A stretch of DNA of 43,031 bases from Glaciihabitans sp. dw_435 (GTDB taxonomy: Bacteria; Actinomycetota; Actinomycetes; Actinomycetales; Microbacteriaceae), in assembly GCF_018449675.1 (NCBI RefSeq), contig NZ_JAAVUZ010000017.1:1-43031 (forward strand), written 5' to 3'. The position numbers and the translations under genes are program-made. Below, in pieces: positions 24,871-33,541 of this stretch. The notes under the pieces are model-generated. The model ran no database searches and was not told the DNA's origin. It worked only from the letters and a program-made list of their open reading frames with translations. The first letter of the stretch is position 1; each line of letters opens with the position of its first letter.

Positions 24871-25986
24871 ATGACCATCTCGACCGCACCCGCCCGCTCC
24901 GTTGAACTCGGGGTCTTTCTCCCCGTCGGCAGTGGTGGATGGATCACGTCCACGACGAGCCCGCAGCTGCCCGCGACCTACCAGTACAACCTCGACGTCA
25001 CTGTGCTTGCCGAAGAGCTCGGGTTCGACTTCGCACTGAGCATGGCGAAGTGGCGCGGATACGGCGGGGAGAGCAAGCACTGGGATACCACGCTCGAGTC
25101 GATATCGACGATGGCGGGAATCGCCCAGGCCACCAGCCGCATCAACGTATGGGCGACCGTGCACACCATGGTGTTCCACCCCGCTGTGATCGCCAAGATG
25201 GGCGCGGTCATCGACCAGATCTCTCACGGCCGGTTTGGCCTCAACATCGTCGCCGGGTCGAACCCCGCCGATCAGGGGCAGTTCGGGCTCTGGCGTGACC
25301 TCGACCACGCGGGACGCTACGCGCTCGCCGAAGAGTGGATCACCGTCGCCAAGCGGTTGTGGACCGAAGAGCGCGTCGACTTCGACGGCGAGTACTTCAC
25401 CCTCACGGACTGCGTGTCCGATCCCAAGCCCGCGAAGCTGCCGCCCGTGATCTGTGCCGGTGGTTCCGATCGTGGCTTCAAGTTCACGATCGACAACTGC
25501 ACCGGCAGCCTGCTGCAGGCTGGTGACACCGACAAGCACATCGCGCTCGCCCGCCGCGCGAAGGAGATCGCTGCCGAGTCGGACAAGCCCGACTTCAAGA
25601 CTTACGGTCTCTTCACCGTCGTGACCGGCGACACGGACGCGGACGCCCAGGCGCGCGTCGACAGCTACAACGCCGGTGTCGACATGGTCGCCCTCGCCAA
25701 CCAGGCGCGCGAGTACGGCACGGACACGGCGAAGGAAAACACCTCAGCCAAGAACTTCATCCAGGCCAAATCGGACGCGGTGGCCGTCGGCACGTCCGCG
25801 ATTGTCGGTTCCCCCGAAACTGTCGCCCGCCGCCTCGCGTACGCGGTGCGCGAGGGACAGCTCGACGGAGTGACGATCATCGTTCCCGAGTTCATCGACG
25901 ACCTGCGCACGTTCGGCGAGCAGGTCATGCCGTTCTTTGAGGAGTACGGCGTCTCCACGTCCGCAGCTACCTTCACGCGCGCGTAG
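24871..25986 (+). CDS. RutA-like flavin-dependent monooxygenase, copy 2
   Basis: 371 residues. This copy is closer to E. coli RutA than copy 1: VGSGGWITSTTSPQ, FDFALSMAKWRGYGG, ISHGRFGLNIVAGSN, FDGEYFTLTDC and PPVICAGGSDRGF all have direct counterparts. RutA adds oxygen to the uracil ring with reduced FMN and cleaves the N3-C4 amide. Two RutA paralogues in one island suggest two successive oxidations or two related substrates. A modest AGGA lies before the ATG. It ends the tenA unit; a 252-bp gap then separates it from the dehydrogenase. Confidence 0.87.
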   Translation: MTISTAPARSVELGVFLPVGSGGWITSTTSPQLPATYQYNLDVTVLAEELGFDFALSMAKWRGYGGESKHWDTTLESISTMAGIAQATSRINVWATVHTMVFHPAVIAKMGAVIDQISHGRFGLNIVAGSNPADQGQFGLWRDLDHAGRYALAEEWITVAKRLWTEERVDFDGEYFTLTDCVSDPKPAKLPPVICAGGSDRGFKFTIDNCTGSLLQAGDTDKHIALARRAKEIAAESDKPDFKTYGLFTVVTGDTDADAQARVDSYNAGVDMVALANQAREYGTDTAKENTSAKNFIQAKSDAVAVGTSAIVGSPETVARRLAYAVREGQLDGVTIIVPEFIDDLRTFGEQVMPFFEEYGVSTSAATFTRA

Positions 25987-26046
25987 TACCCGCGGGACGT
26001 CCCTTCGCTGCGAATTTACCTTCAATTACAGATATATGTGGCGTGT

Positions 26047-26064
26047 CCCTACAAATTGGTAGGG
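26047..26064. promoter_or_regulatory. Hairpin in the gap before the dehydrogenase
   Basis: CCCTAC-AAATTG-GTAGGG forms a perfect 6-bp stem with a 6-nt loop, just after an AT-rich patch (26015-26038). No T run follows, so it may be an operator or weak terminator. The rest of the 252-bp gap shows nothing else clear. Confidence 0.35.
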
Positions 26065-26238
26065 CGCGGGTGAAATGCTTGACGTGCGCGTGAATCGTTC
26101 GGCATCCCGCCGCTCGAGTCAGCAGCCTCGGTGGCGTCTGGGCTCCCGCGACGACCTCCCTGCGAGCATCTGCCCGCCGCCTGGCCCTCCGGCTTGCCCC
26201 TTCGTCACGGCTGTGCGCGCGAGACCATGGAGGCAATC

Positions 26239-27255
26239 ATGAAGGCACTGCAGTATCGCGAAGTTGGCGGACGTCCGGAGTACGTTGACGTACCCACGCC
26301 CGTTCCCGGACCCGGCCAGGTTCTGCTCAGGGTGGCTGCCGCCGGCGCCTGCCATTCCGATGAGTTCATCATGGGGGCGCCCGAGGGCGCTTTCGCGTTG
26401 CCGCTGATTCTCGGCCACGAGGTCGCCGGCACCGTCGAGGCACTGGGCGAGGGAACCGAGGGAGCGACCGTCGGTGACAGCTACCTTGTCTACGGACCGT
26501 GGGGCTGCGGCCATTGCTACGCCTGCTCCCAGGGCAACGAAAACAACTGCGAAAAGGGCATCAACGCTCCCGGCATCCACCACGACGGCGGCATGGCCGA
26601 GTACATGATCGTTGACGACGTGCGTCACCTCGTTCCGCTCGGCGACCTCGATCCCGTGAAGAGTGCTTCGCTGACGGATGCCGCGTTGACGCCGTACCAC
26701 GCGATCAAGCAGTCGGTCGCGAAGCTTGTGCCTGGCACCACTGCCGTCGTCATCGGTGCCGGTGGACTCGGTCACGTGGCGATCCAGATCCTCAAGGCCA
26801 TGACGTCGGCACAGATCATCGTGCTCGACCTCAGCGAGTCCAAGCGCGCGCAGGCACTGACCATCGGAGCCGACCATGCACTCGCCTCCGACGACAGCGC
26901 CATCGAGATCATCAAGGGCCTCACCGGTGGCCGCGGCGCGGACGTCATCTTCGACTTCGTCGGGATCAACCCGACGCTCGCCATGGCGGCGAAGATCGTT
27001 GCCATCGCGGGCGAGATCGCCATCGTGGGAGTCGGCGGCGGCGCGTTGTCAGCTGGATACCTGACCCTGCCGTTTGACGTGTCGGCGCGGGTCGTCAACT
27101 GGGGCACCCGGTCCGAGCTGCTCGAGGTTGTCGAGCTGGCCAGGGCGGGAGCCATCCACATCGAAACCGAGCGTTTCGCTCTCGCCGACGGCAACAAGGC
27201 GTACGAGGCACTGCACAACGGCACGCTGGCCGGCCGTGCGGTCATGGTGCCGTAA
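26239..27255 (+). CDS. Zinc-dependent alcohol dehydrogenase (MDR family)
   Basis: 338 residues. Catalytic zinc ligands are C38 (GACHSDE) and H60-E61 (GHEVAGTVEALG). Four structural-zinc cysteines lie at C90, C93, C96 and C104 (CGHCYACSQGNENNC). The NAD(P)-binding Rossmann motif is GAGGLGHVAIQIL. It should oxidise a primary or secondary alcohol. In the pathway idea it could oxidise the 5-hydroxymethyl group of HMP or of its product. The start at 26239 is chosen because the TGGAGG at 26229-26234 suits it; an ATG at 26227 and longer readings are less likely. Confidence 0.9.
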   Translation: MKALQYREVGGRPEYVDVPTPVPGPGQVLLRVAAAGACHSDEFIMGAPEGAFALPLILGHEVAGTVEALGEGTEGATVGDSYLVYGPWGCGHCYACSQGNENNCEKGINAPGIHHDGGMAEYMIVDDVRHLVPLGDLDPVKSASLTDAALTPYHAIKQSVAKLVPGTTAVVIGAGGLGHVAIQILKAMTSAQIIVLDLSESKRAQALTIGADHALASDDSAIEIIKGLTGGRGADVIFDFVGINPTLAMAAKIVAIAGEIAIVGVGGGALSAGYLTLPFDVSARVVNWGTRSELLEVVELARAGAIHIETERFALADGNKAYEALHNGTLAGRAVMVP

Positions 27256-27333
27256 CTGCACGTGTGCTGCCGGTCTTAATCCGGTTGTCCCGATCGCGGC
27301 GAGTCATCCCCTCGATGTGTCAGGCTGGTTCAC

Positions 27334-27648
27334 ATGGCTGACATCAACGAAATCGGACGACTCGCCGCGAACGTGCTCATCGACGCGGTTTCTGCCTACG
27401 ACACCGAGCTCAGTGAGCAGAGCAAGTCAGAAATGATGACGCTCGCCCTCGAACGCCTCTCCGATGTCGAAGCCATCGGGGTGTCCGTTGATGAGGGGGA
27501 GGAAGAGGTCGAGATCCACGTCAACCTCGACAACCTCGTCGGCGGAACCATCGTGTCCATTCACTGGCTGATCAGCGAGCTCGCCGAGGCCCGGGGCACG
27601 TCGACCGAGCAGGTCATCTCCCAGCTGCGCGAGCACCTCGAAGCGTAG
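27334..27648 (+). CDS. Small acidic protein of unknown function
   Basis: 104 residues, not recognised. It is acidic, with a helical N-terminus (EIGRLAANVLIDAVSAY), a central acidic strand pair (VDEGEEEVEIHVNL) and a C-terminal helix (TEQVISQLREHLEA). There is no signal peptide or metal motif. No ribosome site is seen; a CAGGCT element (27321-27326) 7 nt before the ATG could be a weak -10 for a leaderless message. It lies only 7 bp before the AlkC-like gene and may share its mRNA. Confidence 0.6.
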   Translation: MADINEIGRLAANVLIDAVSAYDTELSEQSKSEMMTLALERLSDVEAIGVSVDEGEEEVEIHVNLDNLVGGTIVSIHWLISELAEARGTSTEQVISQLREHLEA

Positions 27649-27655
27649 GTGCCCC

Positions 27656-28753
27656 ATGGGCACCATGAATGAGCTGCTGAACGCGGCCGCGGTACACCGG
27701 CTCGCCGCCCACATCGCGACGGTCTCACCCGGCACCGACCTGTCGCATCTGCGCGCGACATCCGCCGGTGTCGACGGCCTGAACCTGCGGGCCCGCAGTG
27801 ATCTGATCAGTGACGCCCTCGTGGCCGACCTGCCCGGTGACTATGCGACGGTAGCTGCCCTGTTTCGGCGGGCGCTGGCCATCGACGACGTCACCGGCTG
27901 GATCATCTGGCCGGTGAGCGAGACGGTCACGACGCTGGCGCTCGCCGACGGGACGGATGCCGCCTTCGACGACGCGCTCGCCCTGCTGTCGGAGCTCACC
28001 GGCAGGCTCACCGCCGAGTTCGCGATTCGCCGCCTGCTCGAGCGTGACCTCGACCGGGCGCTTGCGGTGATCGTCGGCTGGACGTCCAGCCCCGACGAAC
28101 ACGTGCGGCGCCTCGCGAGCGAGGGGACCCGCGCCTTCCTGCCGTGGGCGATCCGTGTTCGGTCCCTGCTTGCCCACCCCGAGAGCACCATCCCGATTCT
28201 CGACGCGCTCTACCGCGACGAGAGCGAGTACGTGCGGCGTTCCGTCGCCAATCACCTCAACGACCTCAGCCGCGAAAATCCGGACTTCGTCGCGGCAGTC
28301 GCGGAGCGGTGGATGACCCGGGCGGATGCCGCGACGGCGAGGCTGGTGCGTCACGCTCTCCGCTCTCTCATCAAGAAGGGCCATCCGGCCACCCTCGCGC
28401 TGCTCGGTTTCGGTGTTGTCGAATTGCGGGTGTCGCCGGTGGTGCTGACGGCCGGCACAGTCCTGGCGCCGGGAGACCTCGAGTTTGCGGTGGACATCGT
28501 CAACGAGGGAGCCACCGCGAGCAAGCTCGCCGTCGACTACGTCATCTACTACCTGAAGAGCAACGGCAGCCAGGCGCAGAAGGTGTTCAAGCTCGCGGCG
28601 ACCACGCTGGCCCCGGGCGAGGCATTGCGCGCGACAAGGCGGCACTCGTTTAGGTCGATGACGACGCGGGTGCACTACCCCGGCGCCCACTCGATCGAGC
28701 TGCAGATCAACGGACAGCGCTACGCGAAGGCGGATTTTCTGCTCGAGATGTAG
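27656..28753 (+). CDS. AlkC-like DNA alkylation repair glycosylase
   Basis: 365 residues. The N-terminal two-thirds (about 1-250) are HEAT-like helical repeats with the family segments RRLASEGTRAFLPWA and YVRRSVANHLNDLS. AlkC and AlkD enzymes remove 3-methyladenine and related bases without flipping them out. The last part (about 255-365) is a beta-rich Ig-like domain (LEFAVDIVNEGATASKLAVDY, YPGAHSIELQING), which marks AlkC rather than AlkD. There are two nearby start codons, at 27656 and 27665, and neither has a strong ribosome site. Its probable role is cytoplasmic base-excision repair of alkylated DNA. Confidence 0.8.
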   Translation: MGTMNELLNAAAVHRLAAHIATVSPGTDLSHLRATSAGVDGLNLRARSDLISDALVADLPGDYATVAALFRRALAIDDVTGWIIWPVSETVTTLALADGTDAAFDDALALLSELTGRLTAEFAIRRLLERDLDRALAVIVGWTSSPDEHVRRLASEGTRAFLPWAIRVRSLLAHPESTIPILDALYRDESEYVRRSVANHLNDLSRENPDFVAAVAERWMTRADAATARLVRHALRSLIKKGHPATLALLGFGVVELRVSPVVLTAGTVLAPGDLEFAVDIVNEGATASKLAVDYVIYYLKSNGSQAQKVFKLAATTLAPGEALRATRRHSFRSMTTRVHYPGAHSIELQINGQRYAKADFLLEM

Positions 28754-28781
28754 CGACGCGGCGGAGCCGGGCGCGAGCGCC

Positions 28782-28787
28782 TATCGT
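28782..28787 (+). promoter_or_regulatory. -10 hexamer for leaderless zinc-ribbon gene
   Basis: TATCGT ends 9 nt before the ATG at 28797, with no ribosome site between. Confidence 0.4.
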
Positions 28788-28796
28788 GGGAACACA

Positions 28797-29153
28797 ATGA
28801 TTACGAGACGAGAAGCCGCACTGCGCCTGGACATTTCCCTCGAGATGGCGAATCGCCACGAGATCCCCGCGCGCATGTCGGACTCCGAGTTCGCCGAGTT
28901 CGAGACGAACCCGCCCGCGTGGCTCGTGCAATCCCGCGAGAACCGCACCGGCAAAAAGCCAGTGTGGGTGCAGCTGAAGTGTGATGTCTGCGGTTTCACC
29001 GAGGCCGCACGGCCCAAGAAGTGGTGGCCGGAGTTCACGTACCTGACCTGCGATTTTCACAACTACGACGAGCTGCCGAATCCCGCGGGGGCGCTCAGTC
29101 GTCGCGAGATCGACGGCATCGGAACGCGTTTCATCGGGGTCGTTGACGAGTAG
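28797..29153 (+). CDS. Small zinc-ribbon-like protein of unknown function
   Basis: 118 residues. The N-terminus (REAALRLDISLEMANRHEIP) looks like a short helix-turn-helix or helical hairpin. A later CDVCGF (C62, C65) and TCDFH (C85, H88) form a C-x2-C...C-x2-H set that could bind one zinc. There is no signal peptide. I do not recognise the family and assign no function. The neighbours (AlkC-like gene upstream, convergent ROK gene downstream) give no clear context. Confidence 0.65.
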   Translation: MITRREAALRLDISLEMANRHEIPARMSDSEFAEFETNPPAWLVQSRENRTGKKPVWVQLKCDVCGFTEAARPKKWWPEFTYLTCDFHNYDELPNPAGALSRREIDGIGTRFIGVVDE

Positions 29154-29199
29154 TTCGTCTGCCGGTCTGGGTGCGAGTGCTGGTCGCCGTTCGGAGAAC

Positions 29200-30390
29200 T
29201 CAGGCCGAGGCGTTCATGCTGCCGATGGCCTCGGGCGAGAGCGCGAAATCCAGCGCCAGCATGCTCGCCCCCAGCACTGCCGCGTTCTCCGCGGCCTGTG
29301 ACTGCACGATCGACAGGTGGTGTGTGGCCAGCGGCGTGCTGCGCTGGTAGACGACCTCGCGCACGCCAGCGAGAAGCTGCTCACCCGCGGCGCTGACGGA
29401 TCCACCGAGAACGATCACCGACGGGTTCACCATACTGACGCACATCGTGAGCACCTCACCGATGTCCCTGCCCGCCTGCCGCACGGCGCGGATGGCGTTC
29501 AGGTCACCCGCGCGCACCAGGTCGATGACGTCTCTCATGGAGTCGGTGGTAGCCCCGGTCTGGCGCAGCTGGCGTGCGATCGCGGGTCCGGATGCCATTG
29601 CCTCGAGGCATCCGAAGTTCCCACAGTGGCAGGCAACGCCCGCGCCGCGCTGAATGGGAACGTGCCCGATGTCGCCGGCGCTGCCCTGGGCTCCGCGCTG
29701 CAGGAGACCTCCCGAGATGATGCCGGAGCCGATGCCGGTGGCGACTTTCACAAAGAGCAGGTCGCGGGTGTCGGGGAAGGCGTGCGTGCGTTCACCGATC
29801 GCCATGATGTTGACGTCGTTGTCGACGAGGGCGGGAACGCCGAGGGTTTCGCGCACCCAGGCGGGCACATCGAAGCCGTCCCAGCCGGGCATGATCGGGG
29901 GGTTCACCGGGCGTCCGGTGCTGTGTTCGACGGGACCCGGGAGGCCCATACCGACGGCGAGAAGGTCGGAGGGACTGCGGCCGAGATCGGCCAGGAGGGT
30001 GCGGGTGGCGTCGGCGAACCAGCTGAGCACGCGCTCGGGACCATCGGCGATGGGCATCGCCGTGCGCAGGGTGCCGAGGATGGTGCCGCCGAGGTCGGTG
30101 ACGGCGAGGGTGGCGTGCGAGGCGCCGAGGTCGGCACCCACGACGACACGGGCCGACTGGTTGAGGGCGAACTGCGAGGGCGGGCGGCCGCCGCTGGAGA
30201 CGCCCTCGCCGATGGGGCCGATGAGATTGAGGTCGAGCAGGGTGTCGAGCCGGAGGCCGATCGTCGAGCGGGCCATGCCGGTGATTTCGGCAAGCTCCGC
30301 TCGCGTGCGGGGGCGACCGTCGCGCAGCAGTTGGAAGAGCTCGCTCGCGCCTGCGACCCCCAAGGCATTGAGCTTGCGTGGCGCGACCAT
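29200..30390 (-). CDS. ROK-family transcriptional repressor
   Basis: 396 residues. An N-terminal winged helix (about 12-65, RTRAELAEITGMARSTIGLRLD) is fused to a ROK sugar-kinase-like domain with GADLGASHATLAVTDLGG, a DNDVN active-site segment, and the zinc motif CHCGNFGCLEAMASG. ROK repressors such as NagC and XylR bind DNA and release it on a sugar ligand. It is divergent from the four-gene sugar isomerase/oxidoreductase operon across 138 bp, so it most likely controls that operon. No ribosome site is obvious before the ATG at 30390. Confidence 0.92.
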   Translation of the reverse strand: MVAPRKLNALGVAGASELFQLLRDGRPRTRAELAEITGMARSTIGLRLDTLLDLNLIGPIGEGVSSGGRPPSQFALNQSARVVVGADLGASHATLAVTDLGGTILGTLRTAMPIADGPERVLSWFADATRTLLADLGRSPSDLLAVGMGLPGPVEHSTGRPVNPPIMPGWDGFDVPAWVRETLGVPALVDNDVNIMAIGERTHAFPDTRDLLFVKVATGIGSGIISGGLLQRGAQGSAGDIGHVPIQRGAGVACHCGNFGCLEAMASGPAIARQLRQTGATTDSMRDVIDLVRAGDLNAIRAVRQAGRDIGEVLTMCVSMVNPSVIVLGGSVSAAGEQLLAGVREVVYQRSTPLATHHLSIVQSQAAENAAVLGASMLALDFALSPEAIGSMNASA

Positions 30391-30456
30391 TTCGCTAGTA
30401 AATCACAGCGCGCCGGACAGCGGTAAAGATTTGCTCACTCAACATAAGACTTTTGC

Positions 30457-30486
30457 TTGTTATTCGATCAAAGTCCGCTCTACACT
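30457..30486 (+). promoter_or_regulatory. Promoter of the isomerase/oxidoreductase operon
   Basis: TTGTTA (30457-30462) and TACACT (30481-30486) are separated by 18 nt and lie 42 bp before the first start codon. Just upstream, AAGATTTGCT and AAGACTTTTGCT are similar words in direct order that could be repressor half-sites. Confidence 0.5.
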
Positions 30487-30528
30487 CAAAACCGACCCAC
30501 CCGCACAACGCTCAACGAGGAGACTTCC

Positions 30529-31290
30529 GTGTCGCACGCCCAGCTATCTGTCCAGCTCTACACCGTGAGGGAGGCGTTGTCGGGGGATCTTCCCGGCACG
30601 CTGAAGCGGATTGCGGACCTCGGCTTTACGAACGTGGAGCTGTACGGCTTTGCCGACCGTGCTGACGAGTACAGCGAATTGCTGCCGGGCCTCGGCCTCA
30701 GCGCGCCGACCGGTCACGCCCGTCTCGTGGGCGAAGACCTCGCCCCCATCTTTGCCGCGGCGAAGAAGATCGGGATCACCACCGTCATCGATCCCCACAT
30801 CGACCGCGAGCTGTGGACCACGCGCGACGACGTCGCGAATTCGGCAGCGCAGATCAACGAGATCGCCGCCGCCGGCGCTGCCGAGGGCCTCACCATTGGC
30901 TACCACAACCACTGGTGGGAGACCGAGAACCTCATCGAGGGAAAGCCGGCGCTCGAGGTGTTCGCCGAGTACCTCGACCCCGCCGTCATCCTCGAGGTGG
31001 ACACCTACTGGGCCGAGGTGGGCGGAGCGCCCGCCGCCGCGCTGCTCGAGCGCCTGGGCTCCCGAGTCACGGCCATCCACGTCAAGGACGGCGCGGTCAA
31101 CCAGAACGACAAGGAACAGGTCGCGGTCGGCTCCGGCAAGATCGGGGTGCTGGACATCCTGGCGGCGGCTCCCGAGGCGCTCCGCGTGGTCGAGCTCGAC
31201 GACTTCGATGGGGACGTCTTCGACGCCCTGCGTGACAGCTACGCCTACCTCACCGCCAACGACGCGAGCCTCCGCGCGGTGACCGCATGA
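30529..31290 (+). CDS. Sugar phosphate isomerase/epimerase family protein, copy 1
   Basis: 253 residues of the xylose-isomerase-like TIM-barrel (AP endonuclease 2) family. Typical segments are SVQLYTVREAL at the first strand, GYHNHWWE, ILEVDTYWAEVGG and TAIHVKDG, which carry the Glu, His and Asp metal ligands. It probably isomerises or epimerises a sugar or keto-sugar. The GTG at 30529 follows GAGGAGA at 30517-30523. It is the first gene of a tightly packed four-gene operon, and the next start overlaps its stop. Confidence 0.85.
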   Translation: MSHAQLSVQLYTVREALSGDLPGTLKRIADLGFTNVELYGFADRADEYSELLPGLGLSAPTGHARLVGEDLAPIFAAAKKIGITTVIDPHIDRELWTTRDDVANSAAQINEIAAAGAAEGLTIGYHNHWWETENLIEGKPALEVFAEYLDPAVILEVDTYWAEVGGAPAAALLERLGSRVTAIHVKDGAVNQNDKEQVAVGSGKIGVLDILAAAPEALRVVELDDFDGDVFDALRDSYAYLTANDASLRAVTA

Positions 31291-32393
31291 TCGGCACCGG
31301 TCCTGTCGGCGTCGGCGTGATCGGCGCCGGGGTCATCAGCAGCCAGTACCTGGACAACCTGACGGTGTTCCCCGACCTGAAGGTGCTCTTCGTCGCGGAC
31401 ATCGACCTCGATCGCGCGAAGGCCCAGGCCGAGAAGTACGGCATTCCTGAAAGTGGATCAGTTGCCGAGCTGCTCGCCCACCCCGAGATCGAGATCGTCG
31501 TCAACCTGACCATTCCCGCCGCACACGTCGAGGTTGCGCTGCAGGCCCTCGCCGCCGGCAAGAACGTGTGGACGGAGAAGCCCTTCGCCCTCGATCTGGA
31601 GAGCGGTCGCGCACTGCTCGACGAGGCGGACCGGCTCGGGCTGCGCGTTGCGACCGCCCCGGACACCTTCCTGGGCGCCGGTCTGCAGACCGGATTCAGA
31701 CTCATCGAAGACGGTACGATCGGTACCCCGCTCACCGCGTTGGCACTCATGCAGTCGCCGGGCCCGGACTCGTGGCATCCGAATCCCGAGTTCCTCTTCC
31801 AGTACGGCGGCGGCCCCCTGTTCGACATCGGGTCGTACTACCTGACGACGCTCGTCAACGTGTTCGGTCCGGCCAGCCGCGTCACCGCCGCGGCGTCGAC
31901 GTCGCGCGCGGTGCGCGTGATCGGTGCGGGTCCGCGGGCCGGCGAGGAATTCGACGTCACGGTCCCGACCCACCACGGCGCCCTGATCGAGTTCGAGAGC
32001 GGCGCATCGGCGCAGACCATCTTCAGCTTCGAGTCGCACCGCGCCCGCACCGGGTTTGTTGAGGTGTCGGGCACGAAGGCGACGCTCGCCTTCCCCGATC
32101 CGAACAACTTCGAGGGCGAGTCTGTCGTGTTCGATGTGGCCGACCCCGAGGGACGCGCGGTTCCTGCCGTCGGTTCGGTCTCGACTCGCGGCACGGGTGT
32201 TGCAGAGATGGCTCAGGCCATGCGCGCCGGACGACCCGAACGTGCCACCGGCGCACAGGCGTTCCACGTGCTGGACATCATGGTGTCGATCGCCGCGTCG
32301 GCCGCACGGGGCGAGTCCGTCGCCATCGGGAGCAGCTTCCAGAAGGCGTCCCCTGTGCCCGAGGACTGGGACCCGAAAGTCGCGACGCTGTGA
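31287..32393 (+). CDS. Gfo/Idh/MocA family oxidoreductase, copy 1
   Basis: 368 residues. The N-terminal Rossmann domain opens with VGVIGAGVISSQY, and EKPFALDLESG carries the catalytic Lys typical of this family. The C-terminal domain holds the sugar site (GGGPLFDIGSYYLTTL with Asp and a nearby His-type position). It should oxidise or reduce a sugar or polyol carbon with NAD(P). It overlaps the upstream gene by 4 bp and the next gene by 4 bp. Confidence 0.88.
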   Translation: MIGTGPVGVGVIGAGVISSQYLDNLTVFPDLKVLFVADIDLDRAKAQAEKYGIPESGSVAELLAHPEIEIVVNLTIPAAHVEVALQALAAGKNVWTEKPFALDLESGRALLDEADRLGLRVATAPDTFLGAGLQTGFRLIEDGTIGTPLTALALMQSPGPDSWHPNPEFLFQYGGGPLFDIGSYYLTTLVNVFGPASRVTAAASTSRAVRVIGAGPRAGEEFDVTVPTHHGALIEFESGASAQTIFSFESHRARTGFVEVSGTKATLAFPDPNNFEGESVVFDVADPEGRAVPAVGSVSTRGTGVAEMAQAMRAGRPERATGAQAFHVLDIMVSIAASAARGESVAIGSSFQKASPVPEDWDPKVATL

Positions 32394-33541
32394 GTCACGC
32401 CACCCCGGCTGGTCAACCCACCACGCACCCGGCGCATCGCCCCCTCGATCAGGCTGCGCGTCTCGGCGTGGGTTTCATCGGTGGGGGATTCATGGCCGAG
32501 GTGCACAGTCGCGCGACACGCTCGGCGCGCGCGCGACTGGTGGGCATCGCGTCATCCACCCCCACCCGCTCCGCCCTCGCCGCCGAAAACCTGGGGTTCG
32601 ACGGGTTCTTTGACTCGGCAGAGTCGCTGTTGGCGGATGACTCGGTGGAGGTCGTCCACATCGTGACGCCCAATGCCACCCACTTTGAGCTGGCGCTCGC
32701 CGCCATCAATGCGGGCAAGCATGTCGTGTGCGAGAAGCCGCTCACCACCTCCGTCGCTCACGCGGTGGACCTGGTCGCCGCCGCCGATGCCGCCGGGGTC
32801 ACCGCGACGGTGCCGTTCGTCTACCGCTTCCACCCGATGGTGCGCGAGGCGCGGGCGCGCGTGCTGGCCGGGGAGACCGGCCGGCTGCTGACGATCCAGG
32901 GCAGCTACCTGCAGGACTGGCTGCTCGAACCGACGGACGACAACTGGCGCGTCGACTCGTCCAGCGGCGGACCGTCGCGTGCGTTCGCCGACATCGGGTC
33001 ACACCTTGTCGACCTTCTCGAGTTCGTCACGGGCGACCGCATCGCGCGGGTGCAGGCGCTCACGCGCACCATCTTCGCGGAGCGCTCAACCAACAAGGCC
33101 GTCACCACCGAGGACGTCGCGGCCGTGCTGCTGCAGACCGTCGGTGGCGCGGTGGGCACACTGCTCGTCTCGCAGGTCGCACCCGGGCGCAAGAACCGGC
33201 TGCACTTCGAGATCGCCGGTACACAGGAGTCCATCGCGTTCGATCAGGAGGACCCCGAGACGCTGTGGCTCGGCCGCGGCGTCGGTACGCAGCTGCTGCG
33301 CCGTGAACTCGGGATGAGCGATGACGCGATGCGGTTGTCGACGCTCCCGCCGGGGCATCCACTCGGCGTACAGGACGCGTTCAACTCGTTTGTCGCGGAC
33401 ACCTACGCCGCGATCGGCGGTGAGGAACCCGAGGGGCTTCCCCGCTTCGAGGACGGCCTGCGGGCAGTGCGCATTACCGATGCCGTGATCGCCTCCGCGG
33501 CGACCGGCGCCTGGATCGAGATCGAAGGAACCGAACAGTGA
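32390..33541 (+). CDS. Gfo/Idh/MocA family oxidoreductase, copy 2
   Basis: 383 residues. The Rossmann motif lies near residue 27 ([14 protein letters not shown]) after a short N-terminal tail; [12 protein letters not shown] carries the catalytic Lys and [16 protein letters not shown] the C-terminal substrate-site Asp and His. The start is GTG at 32390 inside the previous gene's end. Two diverged dehydrogenases with two isomerases suggest an oxidation, isomerisation and reduction route as used for inositols, levoglucosan-like anhydrosugars or keto-glycosides. Confidence 0.88.
   Translation: MSHATPAGQPTTHPAHRPLDQAARLGVGFIGGGFMAEVHSRATRSARARLVGIASSTPTRSALAAENLGFDGFFDSAESLLADDSVEVVHIVTPNATHFELALAAINAGKHVVCEKPLTTSVAHAVDLVAAADAAGVTATVPFVYRFHPMVREARARVLAGETGRLLTIQGSYLQDWLLEPTDDNWRVDSSSGGPSRAFADIGSHLVDLLEFVTGDRIARVQALTRTIFAERSTNKAVTTEDVAAVLLQTVGGAVGTLLVSQVAPGRKNRLHFEIAGTQESIAFDQEDPETLWLGRGVGTQLLRRELGMSDDAMRLSTLPPGHPLGVQDAFNSFVADTYAAIGGEEPEGLPRFEDGLRAVRITDAVIASAATGAWIEIEGTEQ

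Noticed and set aside
12667-27255. Horizontal-transfer island with integrase or IS flanks
   Set aside because: No integrase, transposase, tRNA or flanking direct repeats were seen, and codon use matches the surrounding genes.
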